Source: an uncultured Oscillospiraceae bacterium (GTDB lineage Bacteria; Bacillota; Clostridia; Oscillospirales; Ruminococcaceae). From it: a DNA stretch of 7,703 bases. The notes under the pieces were generated by a model. The model made no database searches. It was not told the origin of the DNA and saw only the letters and a program-made list of their open reading frames with translations. The stretch lies in NCBI GenBank assembly GCA_934408835.1, contig CAKRVU010000055.1:1-7703 (forward strand), in the 5' to 3' direction. The translations under genes were made by a program, and so were the position numbers. The number at the start of each line of letters is the position of its first letter. Position 1 is the stretch's first letter. This document shows, piece after piece, positions 1 to 5,313 of this stretch.

Positions 1-918
1 TTGTACAACAGTATTTTTGGATTTGTATCCTCTTTGCCCGCGTATTTAAACGATCTGCAAACGTGCTTGACCGGTATGTTTGGTGACGCTGCATGGATTG
101 ATCAGACGATCGATGCGATTAGAAGTCACATGTCCTTTGATAATCTTGCTGCTGTATTGAGCTCGGTTGACTTGAGCCGCTATGCGTCGGGCATTACGCA
201 GGTGCTATTGGGCTTTTTCAATACCCTAATCGGGTTTATCATCTCCATCTACCTTCTTTTGGATCGTGCGTCTTTAAAACGCGCGTTCATTCGTGTGTCC
301 CGCCTTTCGTTGAAAGAGCGGTATACCCACCGAATTGAGATTTTGGCGGCGCGGATTGCCTCTGTTATCTATAATTTTATTTTTGGGCAGGCGCTCGACG
401 CATTGTTCATCGCCACCGTTATCGGAATTTTACTTACCCTATTTTCGATTCCAAACAGTATTCTGCTCGCCATTATTTACTTCCTATTTGCATTGATTCC
501 GTATTTCGGCTCCACCATCGGTGTGATTGGGATTACCATTTTGTCCCTCTTGTTCGGCGGGGTGGAGCAGTGCTTAGTTGCAGGAATTACCGCTCTTGCG
601 TTGCAGCAGCTGGACTCCAACTTGATTAATCCCAGAATTGTAGGGCACGCCGTTGGGATTCGGCCACTATATGTCATTTTGGGAATTACGTTGTTTGGGG
701 GACTGTTTGGACCGGTCGGTCTGTTTTTGGGACCACCCATGATGGCCATCCTTTTGGAGCTGCTGGAGGCTTTTGTACAAAGCAAAGAACGGAAGCGGAA
801 AATGAAGGACGAATCGCTGCTAACCCAATTGAAGGAATCCCTCGGCGCTTCGGACAAAGGGGATTTAGAGGACTTTTTTGAGGAACTGGAAAACGATATC
901 AAAGAAACAGACCTTTGA
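1..918 (+). CDS. AI-2E family transporter (5'-truncated by window edge)
   Basis: This is the C-terminal 305 residues of a polytopic membrane protein of the AI-2E/PerM family (PF01594). The reading frame is open from base 1, and family members are usually about 350-400 residues, so the true start lies outside the window and the TTG at base 1 need not be the start. Visible are a hydrophobic segment at about 65-88 ending in YLLLD, a hydrophobic block at about 130-185 with the family motif IPYFGSTIG, the QQLDSNLINPRIVG motif near 200-215, and a glycine-rich GLFGPVGLFLGPP segment near 235-247. A charged cytoplasmic tail of about 45 residues follows. Members export small molecules or act as Na+/H+ antiporters; the substrate cannot be read from sequence. 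A strong terminator follows 12 bases after the stop, so the gene ends its transcription unit. Confidence 0.9.
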   Translation: MYNSIFGFVSSLPAYLNDLQTCLTGMFGDAAWIDQTIDAIRSHMSFDNLAAVLSSVDLSRYASGITQVLLGFFNTLIGFIISIYLLLDRASLKRAFIRVSRLSLKERYTHRIEILAARIASVIYNFIFGQALDALFIATVIGILLTLFSIPNSILLAIIYFLFALIPYFGSTIGVIGITILSLLFGGVEQCLVAGITALALQQLDSNLINPRIVGHAVGIRPLYVILGITLFGGLFGPVGLFLGPPMMAILLELLEAFVQSKERKRKMKDESLLTQLKESLGASDKGDLEDFFEELENDIKETDL

Positions 919-929
919 CCCTGTGTTTC

Positions 930-960
930 AACATCCTGACCGATGGTTGGGATGTTTTTT
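930..960 (+). terminator. Intrinsic terminator of the AI-2E family gene
   Basis: AACATCC (930-936) pairs with GGATGTT (950-956). The stem continues through two G-U wobbles into ACC/GGT with a GAT triloop, giving about 12 pairs, and is followed by a T run at 955-960. Confidence 0.85.
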
Positions 961-1222
961 ATAGAAAGCGTAGTTTTTGCCCTGTTTTTTAAAGGATAAC
1001 CGGAGAAAAAACGGTCAATCGGTCGGATTAGTTTGAAGTATGACTGAGAAAAAACGGTTCAACGCTTTTGTTTGTCACAATGGTGTTGTGGTATCAAAGG
1101 GATAAAGCGGTTCTTTTTTGGGGATTATTTTTGCAGTTTTGCATAGACTAAAGGTAGCAAAAGTACAGCAAACAGATTGAATGACGCTGACATTGCGGTA
1201 GAACAAAGAAAGGAGTGCTGTT
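961..1222. other. Intergenic region upstream of the antitoxin gene
   Basis: No convincing gene was seen. The region contains a 13-base direct repeat, GAGAAAAAACGGT, at 1003-1015 and 1046-1058 (43 bases start to start). Both copies continue into a CAA a base or two later. A/T-rich tracts follow. I could not identify a promoter for the downstream antitoxin gene that matches both consensus boxes at an acceptable distance from its ribosome binding site. Confidence 0.5.
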
Positions 1223-1465
1223 ATGGCACAAATCAATTTGCGTGTTGATGACAATGTGAAAAAAAGCGCGGAACAAGCTTGCGTGGAAATGGGGATTTCT
1301 TTGACGACTGCCATTCAAATCTATCTCAGAAAGCTTGGTCGAGAAAAGAGAATCCCATTTGAAGTGTCCGTGGATCCGTTTTATTCCGCTGAAAACATGG
1401 AACGATTAAAGACGATAGCGCAAATGGAGGCTATGGGACGTACGGTATTCGGAACGGCGGAGTAG
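1223..1465 (+). CDS. RelB/DinJ-family ribbon-helix-helix antitoxin, apparently without a toxin partner
   Basis: An 80-residue protein opening with AQINLRVDDNVKKSAEQAC, the N-terminal beta strand and first helix of the RelB/DinJ ribbon-helix-helix fold (PF04221), followed by GISLTTAIQIYLRKL for the second helix. Family members dimerise, bind their own operator through the N-terminal strand, and neutralise a YafQ/RelE-type ribonuclease with the C-terminal tail; here the tail is residues about 45-80. The start is fixed by AGGAG at 1211-1215 with a 7-base spacer. At 80 residues it is slightly short for the family. A toxin gene would normally follow at once or overlap, but the next 250 bases hold no open frame resembling one. 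It may be an orphan antitoxin or a free-standing regulator; its target is unknown. Confidence 0.85.
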   Translation: MAQINLRVDDNVKKSAEQACVEMGISLTTAIQIYLRKLGREKRIPFEVSVDPFYSAENMERLKTIAQMEAMGRTVFGTAE

Positions 1466-1658
1466 AAACGACTTGTTTTCCTATCTGTTGGATAGAAGAT
1501 GATACTAAGCTCGCAATAGGTTCAGATGACGCCTGATAAAAGTAGGCGCAACGTTTATCTGCTAGTGTATGCAACAGATGTCTCGCTCTTTTTGCTGGTG
1601 AATACGGCGATCACTTTGGTGGATGATGTCGTCCCTTCTCAACGTGGTAGTATATAGT
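1466..1658. other. Non-coding stretch with hairpins after the antitoxin gene
   Basis: I see no supportable gene. CTATC(TGTTG)GATAG forms a hairpin at 1481-1495 without a T tract. Overlapping inverted repeats lie further on: CGCCT 1530-1534 with AGGCG 1544-1548, GATAAA 1535-1540 with TTTATC 1554-1559, and CAGAT 1523-1527 with ATCTG 1557-1561. A short plus-strand frame of 43 codons from ATG 1526 crosses these repeats but resembles nothing I know. This could be the decayed place of a toxin gene or an unannotated structured RNA; neither is demonstrated. Confidence 0.35.
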
Positions 1659-1686
1659 TTGACGTAATACAAGTATACTGTATGTT
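1659..1686 (+). promoter_or_regulatory. Probable promoter of the broken XRE regulator gene, with operator-like dyad
   Basis: TTGACG (1659-1664), a 16-base spacer, and TATGTT (1681-1686) give a sigma-A-like promoter 33 bases before the ATG at 1720. The spacer and -10 carry ATACA (1667-1671) and TGTAT (1679-1683) as an inverted repeat around GTATAC, the sort of site an autoregulating repressor would bind. Confidence 0.45.
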
Positions 1687-1719
1687 GAGGTAAAATAATC
1701 ATAAAAGGGCGGCGATGTT

Positions 1720-1935
1720 ATGGAACGCATATTCGCCTTCAACGGTTGTTGAAGGAATGCGGATGGACAGAGTACAAACTTTCGATGGAATGTGGTTTGA
1801 CACAATGGCGTTACCATGTTGCAGTTTTTCGCAGAAGGGGAATTGGTTGGGATGATTCCTGAACTGAGAGAATTGTTTGAGAGGTGGGGAAACCTTACCT
1901 TTCAATAAAAGCAAGTTGTTATCCAACTGCTCTAA
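1720..1935 (+). pseudogene. Broken XRE-family helix-turn-helix regulator
   Basis: The protein can be rebuilt only by switching frames. From ATG 1720 the frame gives MERIFAF, then stops. One base back, codons from 1737 to 1805 give LQRLLKECGWTEYKLSMECG then LTQ, the typical first two helices of small Firmicute XRE repressors. From 1807, back in the first frame, come GVTMLQFFAEGE and IPELRELFERWGNLT, the characteristic C-terminal end of the same family (QFFAEGE, then an ELxELFxxW helix). The part that should lie between them, with the recognition helix and the PTIPTLExICxAFG-like segment (about 25-30 residues), is missing at the 1805/1807 junction. TAA at 1906-1908 stands where the family usually has a Gln codon, after which KQVVIQLL continues to a second stop at 1933-1935. 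I infer a frameshift, an internal deletion and a nonsense mutation, so the gene is almost certainly non-functional. The family assignment rests on remembered sequence patterns, not a search. Confidence 0.7.
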
Positions 1936-1963
1936 GTTATGAGCAACAAAGAATAAAATGTCT

Positions 1964-1996
1964 AAAATAAGAGGTCGGAAGGCTTCTTATTTTTTT
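1964..1996 (+). terminator. Intrinsic terminator after the broken XRE gene
   Basis: AAAATAAGA (1964-1972) pairs with TCTTATTTT (1985-1993). The stem continues G-U, G-C, U-G, C-G to a GGAA tetraloop (1977-1980), about 13 pairs in all, and a T run extends to 1996. It is a well-formed hairpin still present behind a dead gene. Confidence 0.8.
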
Positions 1997-2067
1997 GCCT
2001 ATAACGAAACCGGCTTTGCAAACGCCCTTTTAGAATTGCTGTAGAACCGGTGAAGGTGGAAAAAGAT

Positions 2068-2116
2068 AAAAAAACGGACGCCAATCTCGATACTGACCGT
2101 ATCAAAATAGACGTCC
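2068..2116 (-). terminator. Terminator of the tRNA-Leu gene
   Basis: Read on the minus strand, GGACGTCTATTTTGATAC pairs with the segment ending in GGCGTCC through 18 positions with a single T-T mismatch and several G-U pairs, around a GGTCA loop. It is followed by GTTTTTTT (plus-strand A run 2068-2074). The hairpin starts 7 bases beyond the CCA end. Confidence 0.85.
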
Positions 2117-2122
2117 AATGTT

Positions 2123-2206
2123 TGGTGCGAGTGATGGGACTTGAACCCATACGTCATTGACACACGCCCCTCAAACGTGCCTGTCTGCCTATTCCAGCAC
2201 ACTCGC
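2123..2206 (-). tRNA. tRNA-Leu (anticodon GAG), CCA encoded
   Basis: The minus strand folds as a class II tRNA. The acceptor stem is GCGAGTG (2200-2206) with CACTCGC (2127-2133), then discriminator A and a genomically encoded CCA at 2123-2125. The D arm contains the leucine-type GGAATAGGCAGAC. The anticodon stem CACGT/GCGTG (one G-U) encloses the loop TTGAGGG, giving anticodon GAG (plus-strand CTC at 2170-2172), which reads CUC and CUU codons. A 12-base variable arm with a GTC/GAC stem and a T arm ATGGG-TTCAAGT-CCCAT complete it. It is transcribed as a single gene between its own promoter and terminator. No integrase gene or duplicated tRNA 3' end was seen nearby, so nothing shows its use as an attachment site. 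Confidence 0.95.
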
Positions 2207-2224
2207 AAATAAAATATGTTTTAT

Positions 2225-2253
2225 ATTATAACAGATGATTTTGAGTTTGTCAA
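2225..2253 (-). promoter_or_regulatory. Perfect consensus promoter of tRNA-Leu
   Basis: On the minus strand TTGACA (2248-2253), exactly 17 bases, and TATAAT (2225-2230) match the sigma-70/sigma-A consensus at all twelve positions. The tRNA 5' end lies 19 bases after the -10 box. The -35 box is one arm of the inverted repeat TTTGTCAA (2246-2253) / TTGACAAA (2260-2267). Confidence 0.9.
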
Positions 2254-2295
2254 GGGGATTTGACAAAAAAACAGCAACTTTTTTGAAAGTCTAAA

Positions 2296-2421
2296 TTGGG
2301 CAGGGTTAAAATTGAAGTAGAGTCGTCATTTAGAATCAATTTTGAATGTGAAGCGCAAAAAATCGCGGCGGCTTTGGCGTGTGTTGAGTCAGGCTCTTCA
2401 AACGGACTATACATCACCTAA
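2296..2421 (+). pseudogene. Possible small gene or gene remnant upstream of ksgA, unrecognised
   Basis: A 41-codon frame from TTG 2296 to TAA 2419-2421 has coding-like features: many G-first codons and an alternating hydrophobic/charged opening (GRVKIEVESSFRINF) followed by a helix-like EAQKIAAALACVES. The frame is closed by a stop just upstream, lacks a good ribosome binding site, and ends abruptly with NGLYIT. It may be the remains of a longer gene or chance. I recognise no family with confidence. The opposite strand is also open for 54 codons here (2414-2250), which weakens the case. Confidence 0.2.
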
Positions 2422-2436
2422 AAAGGCGTGCTTTTT
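2420..2436. other. Small hairpin AAAAAG/CTTTTT upstream of ksgA
   Basis: AAAAAG (2420-2425), loop GCGTG, CTTTTT (2431-2436). This is a short stem with a T tract on one side and an A tract on the other, so it could serve as a weak terminator in either direction, insulating ksgA from the region to its left. The stem is too short for certainty. Confidence 0.3.
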
Positions 2437-2477
2437 CACCCAACTTGTAGGCTCGGTGAGATAAAAATTCATTTTGC

Positions 2478-2506
2478 TTGACATTTGGTCGGGCGACTGG
2501 TATCAT
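2478..2506 (+). promoter_or_regulatory. Promoter of ksgA
   Basis: TTGACA (2478-2483), 17-base spacer, TATCAT (2501-2506), with only one mismatch to consensus. Transcription should begin near 2513, which leaves a leader of roughly 65 bases before the preferred ATG at 2579. Confidence 0.8.
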
Positions 2507-2578
2507 CAATATTATAAGATAAAATAAAACGTGTTTGGCGATGTGGAAAAAAGGAGAGCGAAACGGTGGACGGTTATC

Positions 2579-3424
2579 ATGAGTGATTTAGCGCGGGTCG
2601 GAGTCATCCGGGATCTGTTGGAACGACATCATTTTACTTTTTCAAAAGCGTTGGGGCAAAATTTTCTGATCAATCCTTCGGTTTGTCCGCGAATTGCGCG
2701 GGAGGGCGACGCCAAAGGGCATTATGTTCTAGAGATCGGGACAGGGATTGGCGTTCTTACCGCCGAGTTGGCTCGACTGGCGAAGAAGGTGATCGCGGTT
2801 GAGATCGATCAGCGCTTGTTCCCGGTGCTCGAAGAGACGCTCAGCGAATTTTCCAACATTCAATTGATTCATGGGGATATCTTAAAGCTTCCTCTTTCGG
2901 ACATTTTAAAGAAAGAGGCGGCGGGAGAGAAGGTCGCTGTTTGCGCAAATTTGCCGTATTATATCACATCGCCAATTCTTATGCACCTGCTGGAATCGCG
3001 CCTGCCCATCTCTTCCATTACCGTGATGCTACAAAAAGAAGCGGCGCTGCGGCTCTGTGCCCAGCCGGGGAGCCGGGAGGTCGGCGCAATCAGCCTTGCC
3101 TGCCGTTATTACGCCACACCGCGGCGGCTGTTCGAGGTTTCCCGCGGGAGCTTCTACCCGGCGCCGAAAGTGGACAGTGTTGTCATTCGTCTGGATATCC
3201 TGGATCAGCCCGCGGTTTCCGTTTCGGACGAACAGGCGCTGTTCGGTTTAATCCGGGCCGCCTTTTCTCAGCGCAGAAAAATGCTGGCGACGCCGCTTTC
3301 TGCTTATTGGGGTTGCTCTAAAGAGGATTGCAGGAATCGGCTTAGGGAAGCGGGAATTTCCCCTTCTGCTCGCGCGGAAGAGTTGACTTTGGAGGAATTT
3401 GCGCGACTGTCAGAGGCGAAATGA
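2579..3424 (+). CDS. rsmA: 16S rRNA (adenine1518-N6/adenine1519-N6)-dimethyltransferase RsmA/KsgA
   Basis: RsmA (KsgA) dimethylates two adjacent adenosines in the 3'-terminal hairpin of 16S rRNA using S-adenosylmethionine, late in 30S assembly. Counting from this start (281 residues, the normal length), GQNFL at 26-30 is the family's N-terminal signature. LEIGTGIG at 51-58 is SAM-binding motif I, E75 in AVEID is the ribose-binding acid, NLPYY at 124-128 is the catalytic motif IV, and FYPAPKVDS and FSQRRKML mark the C-terminal rRNA-binding part. The start is uncertain. GTG 2531 and GTG 2543 are in frame and would add a basic 16- or 12-residue extension. ATG 2579 fits homologues better, but the AGGAG at 2552-2556 is 22 bases away. 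That AGGAG is instead well placed for a seven-codon frame (GTG 2566 to TGA 2584-2586) that overlaps the ATG. Single gene with its own promoter and terminator. Confidence 0.93.
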   Translation: MSDLARVGVIRDLLERHHFTFSKALGQNFLINPSVCPRIAREGDAKGHYVLEIGTGIGVLTAELARLAKKVIAVEIDQRLFPVLEETLSEFSNIQLIHGDILKLPLSDILKKEAAGEKVAVCANLPYYITSPILMHLLESRLPISSITVMLQKEAALRLCAQPGSREVGAISLACRYYATPRRLFEVSRGSFYPAPKVDSVVIRLDILDQPAVSVSDEQALFGLIRAAFSQRRKMLATPLSAYWGCSKEDCRNRLREAGISPSARAEELTLEEFARLSEAK

Positions 3425-3491
3425 AAGAAACAAAGCTTGCACCTGCTAACAGAACGCTCATCGGTGAACTGACGTTGTAATCATACCAATC

Positions 3492-3541
3492 AAAAAGGCT
3501 GTATCCAAATCCCGGAGGGGGTGGGAGGATACAGCCTTTTT
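3492..3541. terminator. Bidirectional intrinsic terminator between ksgA and the lysozyme gene
   Basis: AAAAAGGCTGTATCC (3492-3506) pairs perfectly with GGATACAGCCTTTTT (3527-3541) and extends further by C-G, T-G, A-T and A-T outside. The flanking A and T tracts give a U tail in both directions, so it can end the convergent ksgA and lysis-unit transcripts. The lysozyme stop is about 150 bases away. Confidence 0.9.
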
Positions 3542-3688
3542 GGTTTGATATTGTCAGTTTCATTGCAATTGCTGCGAGGATGGGGCGGTTTGGGAGCTTC
3601 CGACAAGCTCGCGTTTTGTCATGCAGATTTGTAGCCGGGGTTTGTTATGTTTCGGATTATTACTACCGGCAAAGAGGCGGAAAGCCCG
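3542..3688. other. 3' untranslated region of the lysis unit
   Basis: No gene was seen in these 147 bases. A perfect short hairpin, GAGCTT(CCGAC)AAGCTC at 3594-3610, is followed on the plus strand by GCGTTTT, which is at best a weak terminator. Confidence 0.4.
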
Positions 3689-4795
3689 TCAGATTGCTCG
3701 GCAGTAAATTCCGCTGCCGTTTTGCAGGCAGACCCAGCCGGACGGCGTTCTTGCCCAGCTTTCACCGGGAAGATTTTGTGTTTCCAGCGCCGTAAATACC
3801 ACTCCGTTACAATAACCGCCCTGCGCCTGCGCGGACGGGGACAGTTCGCTTACTGGTTTGATGGGGTATTGAACACCGGGACCTTTTCGTACGTTCAGGC
3901 GCGTTGCCGTTACCTGATAGTTGCCGGTTGTGTAGCAGTAAACCGGTGCGCTCTCTTCCACACGCGAGCCGTTGTCTCCATTGGTGTACTGGCGGGCAAG
4001 ATATCCTTCCTTTCCCTCCCAACGCACCTTTAACCAAGCGTCTCCATTTCGATCATCCACGACGTCGAACAAATCCCCTGTGTTTAAAACAGCAAGAATA
4101 TTGCTGCTTGTATTCGGTTCGCTTCGCAGACGCACACCGTTGGCTGTCACCATTCCCACAACATGTTCACTGGGGGCGCCGCTTTGATATCCATTCAAAC
4201 CCGCCCGGATAATTTGCGATGGAAAATCGCGGGTGGCGTTGTTTTCATCCACACGTCCTGAAATACCCGGAACAGTACCCGAACTGGTGTACTGATGGAC
4301 ATCTCGCGGGAGGGTGGTATTGTAATTGGCGCGGTAATCGGCCAGCCATTTGGTAAAGCGATCGGTGCGGTTTTGGTCAATCCGGTTCAAAAACCAGTCG
4401 GTATTCGCATAAACGCCGGCAAAGTAACCGCTCTGTTCCATGCGATCGCAAAACGCGATAATCAAATTGGTAATCGTTTCGCATCCCAGATTGCTCTGGC
4501 TAGGATCCTCGATATCAAAATAAATTGGAAAATCAAACTGTTTTCCGGCGATGACGCGCAGACAGGTTTCCGCCTCTTTTATCGCTTCATCGGGGCTTAG
4601 CGCGTAAGAATACCAGTAGCTTCCAACATGTAGACCCGCAGCCTTGGCCGCTCTGTAGTTCTCCTCAAACCTCGGGTCTTTTTGACTCTCATATTTCCCA
4701 TAACCGGCGCGCAAGATGACAAATTCAAAGCCGGCGTTCCTCACGGCTGTAAAATCAATGGCTCCATTGTGTTTGCTAACGTCAATTCCCTTCAT
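3689..4795 (-). CDS. GH25 N-acetylmuramidase (phage-type endolysin) with two SH3-like C-terminal domains
   Basis: A 368-residue lysozyme of glycoside hydrolase family 25, which cuts the MurNAc-GlcNAc bond of peptidoglycan. Residues 1-190 form the catalytic barrel: GIDVSKHNG at 3-11 with Asp5, FDIED at 93-97 holding the DxE pair (Asp94, Glu96) that corresponds to the catalytic acids of the family, HQYTSSG near 167-173, and the closing VDEN at 182-185. Residues about 212-270 form a bacterial SH3 domain (GVRLRSEPNTSSNILAVLNTG, then WLKVRWEGKEGYL). Residues about 293-362 form a second, more divergent SH3-like repeat starting TRLNVRKGPGVQYP. SH3b domains usually bind the cell wall. No signal peptide is present, so export would need the holin encoded just upstream. 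The ATG overlaps the holin stop (ATGA, 4792-4795), with AGGAGG at 4806-4811. Last gene of the four-gene minus-strand unit. Confidence 0.93.
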   Translation of the reverse strand: MKGIDVSKHNGAIDFTAVRNAGFEFVILRAGYGKYESQKDPRFEENYRAAKAAGLHVGSYWYSYALSPDEAIKEAETCLRVIAGKQFDFPIYFDIEDPSQSNLGCETITNLIIAFCDRMEQSGYFAGVYANTDWFLNRIDQNRTDRFTKWLADYRANYNTTLPRDVHQYTSSGTVPGISGRVDENNATRDFPSQIIRAGLNGYQSGAPSEHVVGMVTANGVRLRSEPNTSSNILAVLNTGDLFDVVDDRNGDAWLKVRWEGKEGYLARQYTNGDNGSRVEESAPVYCYTTGNYQVTATRLNVRKGPGVQYPIKPVSELSPSAQAQGGYCNGVVFTALETQNLPGESWARTPSGWVCLQNGSGIYCRAI

Positions 4796-5052
4796 GTTTT
4801 TTCATCCTCCTGCGGTTTTTGATAGGTGAGCGCTTGCGCGCTGTCAGAAATTCCCTGCGTGGTGGGATCCAGAATAATTCCGGCCGCTGCAAACAGGTTT
4901 AGTAAAGCAAAAATGGCGTCGGTCACTGTGTTTTGAGTGACGCCGGGTGTGACGCCAAACAGACCCAACAGGGTATAGATAAAACTTACCACCACACTGC
5001 TGAATGTGATGAGAAACGTTTTGTTTTGAAAACGCACCTTCCAATTGATCAT
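4792..5052 (-). CDS. Phage holin, phi-LC3 type
   Basis: An 86-residue protein starting MINWKVRFQNKTF, the hallmark opening of Phage_holin_1 (PF04531, phi LC3 family). It has a first membrane segment at about 14-34, a turn with FGVTPG, a second segment at about 45-62, then the family's DPTTQGISDSAQALTYQKP and an acidic/basic tail ending DEKT. Such holins form lesions in the cytoplasmic membrane that release the endolysin. I chose ATG 5052 because AAGGAGG (5061-5067) stands 8 bases away; the in-frame ATG at 5058 would leave only 2 bases. The ribosome binding site begins immediately after the TAA of the upstream gene, and the gene overlaps the lysozyme start by 4 bases, so translation of the pair is probably coupled. 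Confidence 0.92.
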   Translation of the reverse strand: MINWKVRFQNKTFLITFSSVVVSFIYTLLGLFGVTPGVTQNTVTDAIFALLNLFAAAGIILDPTTQGISDSAQALTYQKPQEDEKT

Positions 5053-5067
5053 AATCATAGCCTCCTT

Positions 5068-5313
5068 TTATGATTGGTTGTGAATCTGATAGAGCTGTTC
5101 GTGCTCTTCTAAATCGCGGATACGGTGATTTACGACCTTGATTTGTTCTTCGGCAACGCAGATTCGTTCGATTGCGGACGTATGCTTTTCCACCTTTTTC
5201 TCTAGTTCCCGAATGCGGTAACGGGTCAGACTGCTCGAAGCCAGACCGCCGGCAAATGAGCCTAGCACAGTAGAAACCAGGGCAAGCAGCGCAATAATAA
5301 TATCAGAGGACAT
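5068..5313 (-). CDS. Small membrane-anchored coiled-coil phage protein (holin-associated, XhlA-like)
   Basis: An 81-residue protein with one N-terminal membrane helix (residues about 4-26, IIIALLALVSTVLGSFAGGL). A heptad-rich region follows (about 33-75: RIRELEKKVEKHTSAIERI, VVNHRIRDLEEHEQL) that should form a coiled coil. Proteins of this shape commonly sit just before the holin in Firmicute phages, and the layout recalls XhlA of the PBSX lysis module, which acts with the holin at the membrane; homology to XhlA itself is not shown. The start is supported by AAGGAGG at 5322-5328 with an 8-base spacer. It overlaps the upstream adhesin gene by 11 bases and abuts the holin ribosome binding site. 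A role as holin partner or regulator is inferred from position. Confidence 0.8.
   Translation of the reverse strand: MSSDIIIALLALVSTVLGSFAGGLASSSLTRYRIRELEKKVEKHTSAIERICVAEEQIKVVNHRIRDLEEHEQLYQIHNQS

Noticed and set aside
1177..1204. TTGAAT-16-TAGAAC as promoter of the DinJ-type gene
   Set aside because: Transcription would start at about the ribosome binding site itself (AGGAG 1211-1215), leaving no leader; both boxes are also weak.
1523..1561. Integron attC-like site
   Set aside because: Inverted repeats and a CAACG-like segment are present, but the conserved RYYYAAC/GTTRRRY core pair and spacing are absent and no integrase is nearby.
1611..1926. Minus-strand frames of 68 and 75 codons across the XRE remnant
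   Set aside because: No ribosome binding sites or recognisable motifs, and the plus strand explains the region better as a broken regulator.
2123..2206. tRNA-Leu as a prophage attachment site for the nearby phage-like genes
   Set aside because: No integrase gene and no repeated tRNA 3' end could be found, and ksgA lies between the tRNA and the phage-like unit.
2250..2414. Minus-strand open frame of 54 codons (ATG 2414 to TGA 2250)
   Set aside because: It overlaps the plus-strand remnant and the tRNA-Leu -35 box, is preceded by an in-frame stop, lacks a ribosome binding site and resembles no known protein.
3647..4033. Plus-strand open frame of 128 codons opposite the lysozyme gene
   Set aside because: Antisense to the conserved SH3 domains; cysteine- and arginine-rich with no family features.
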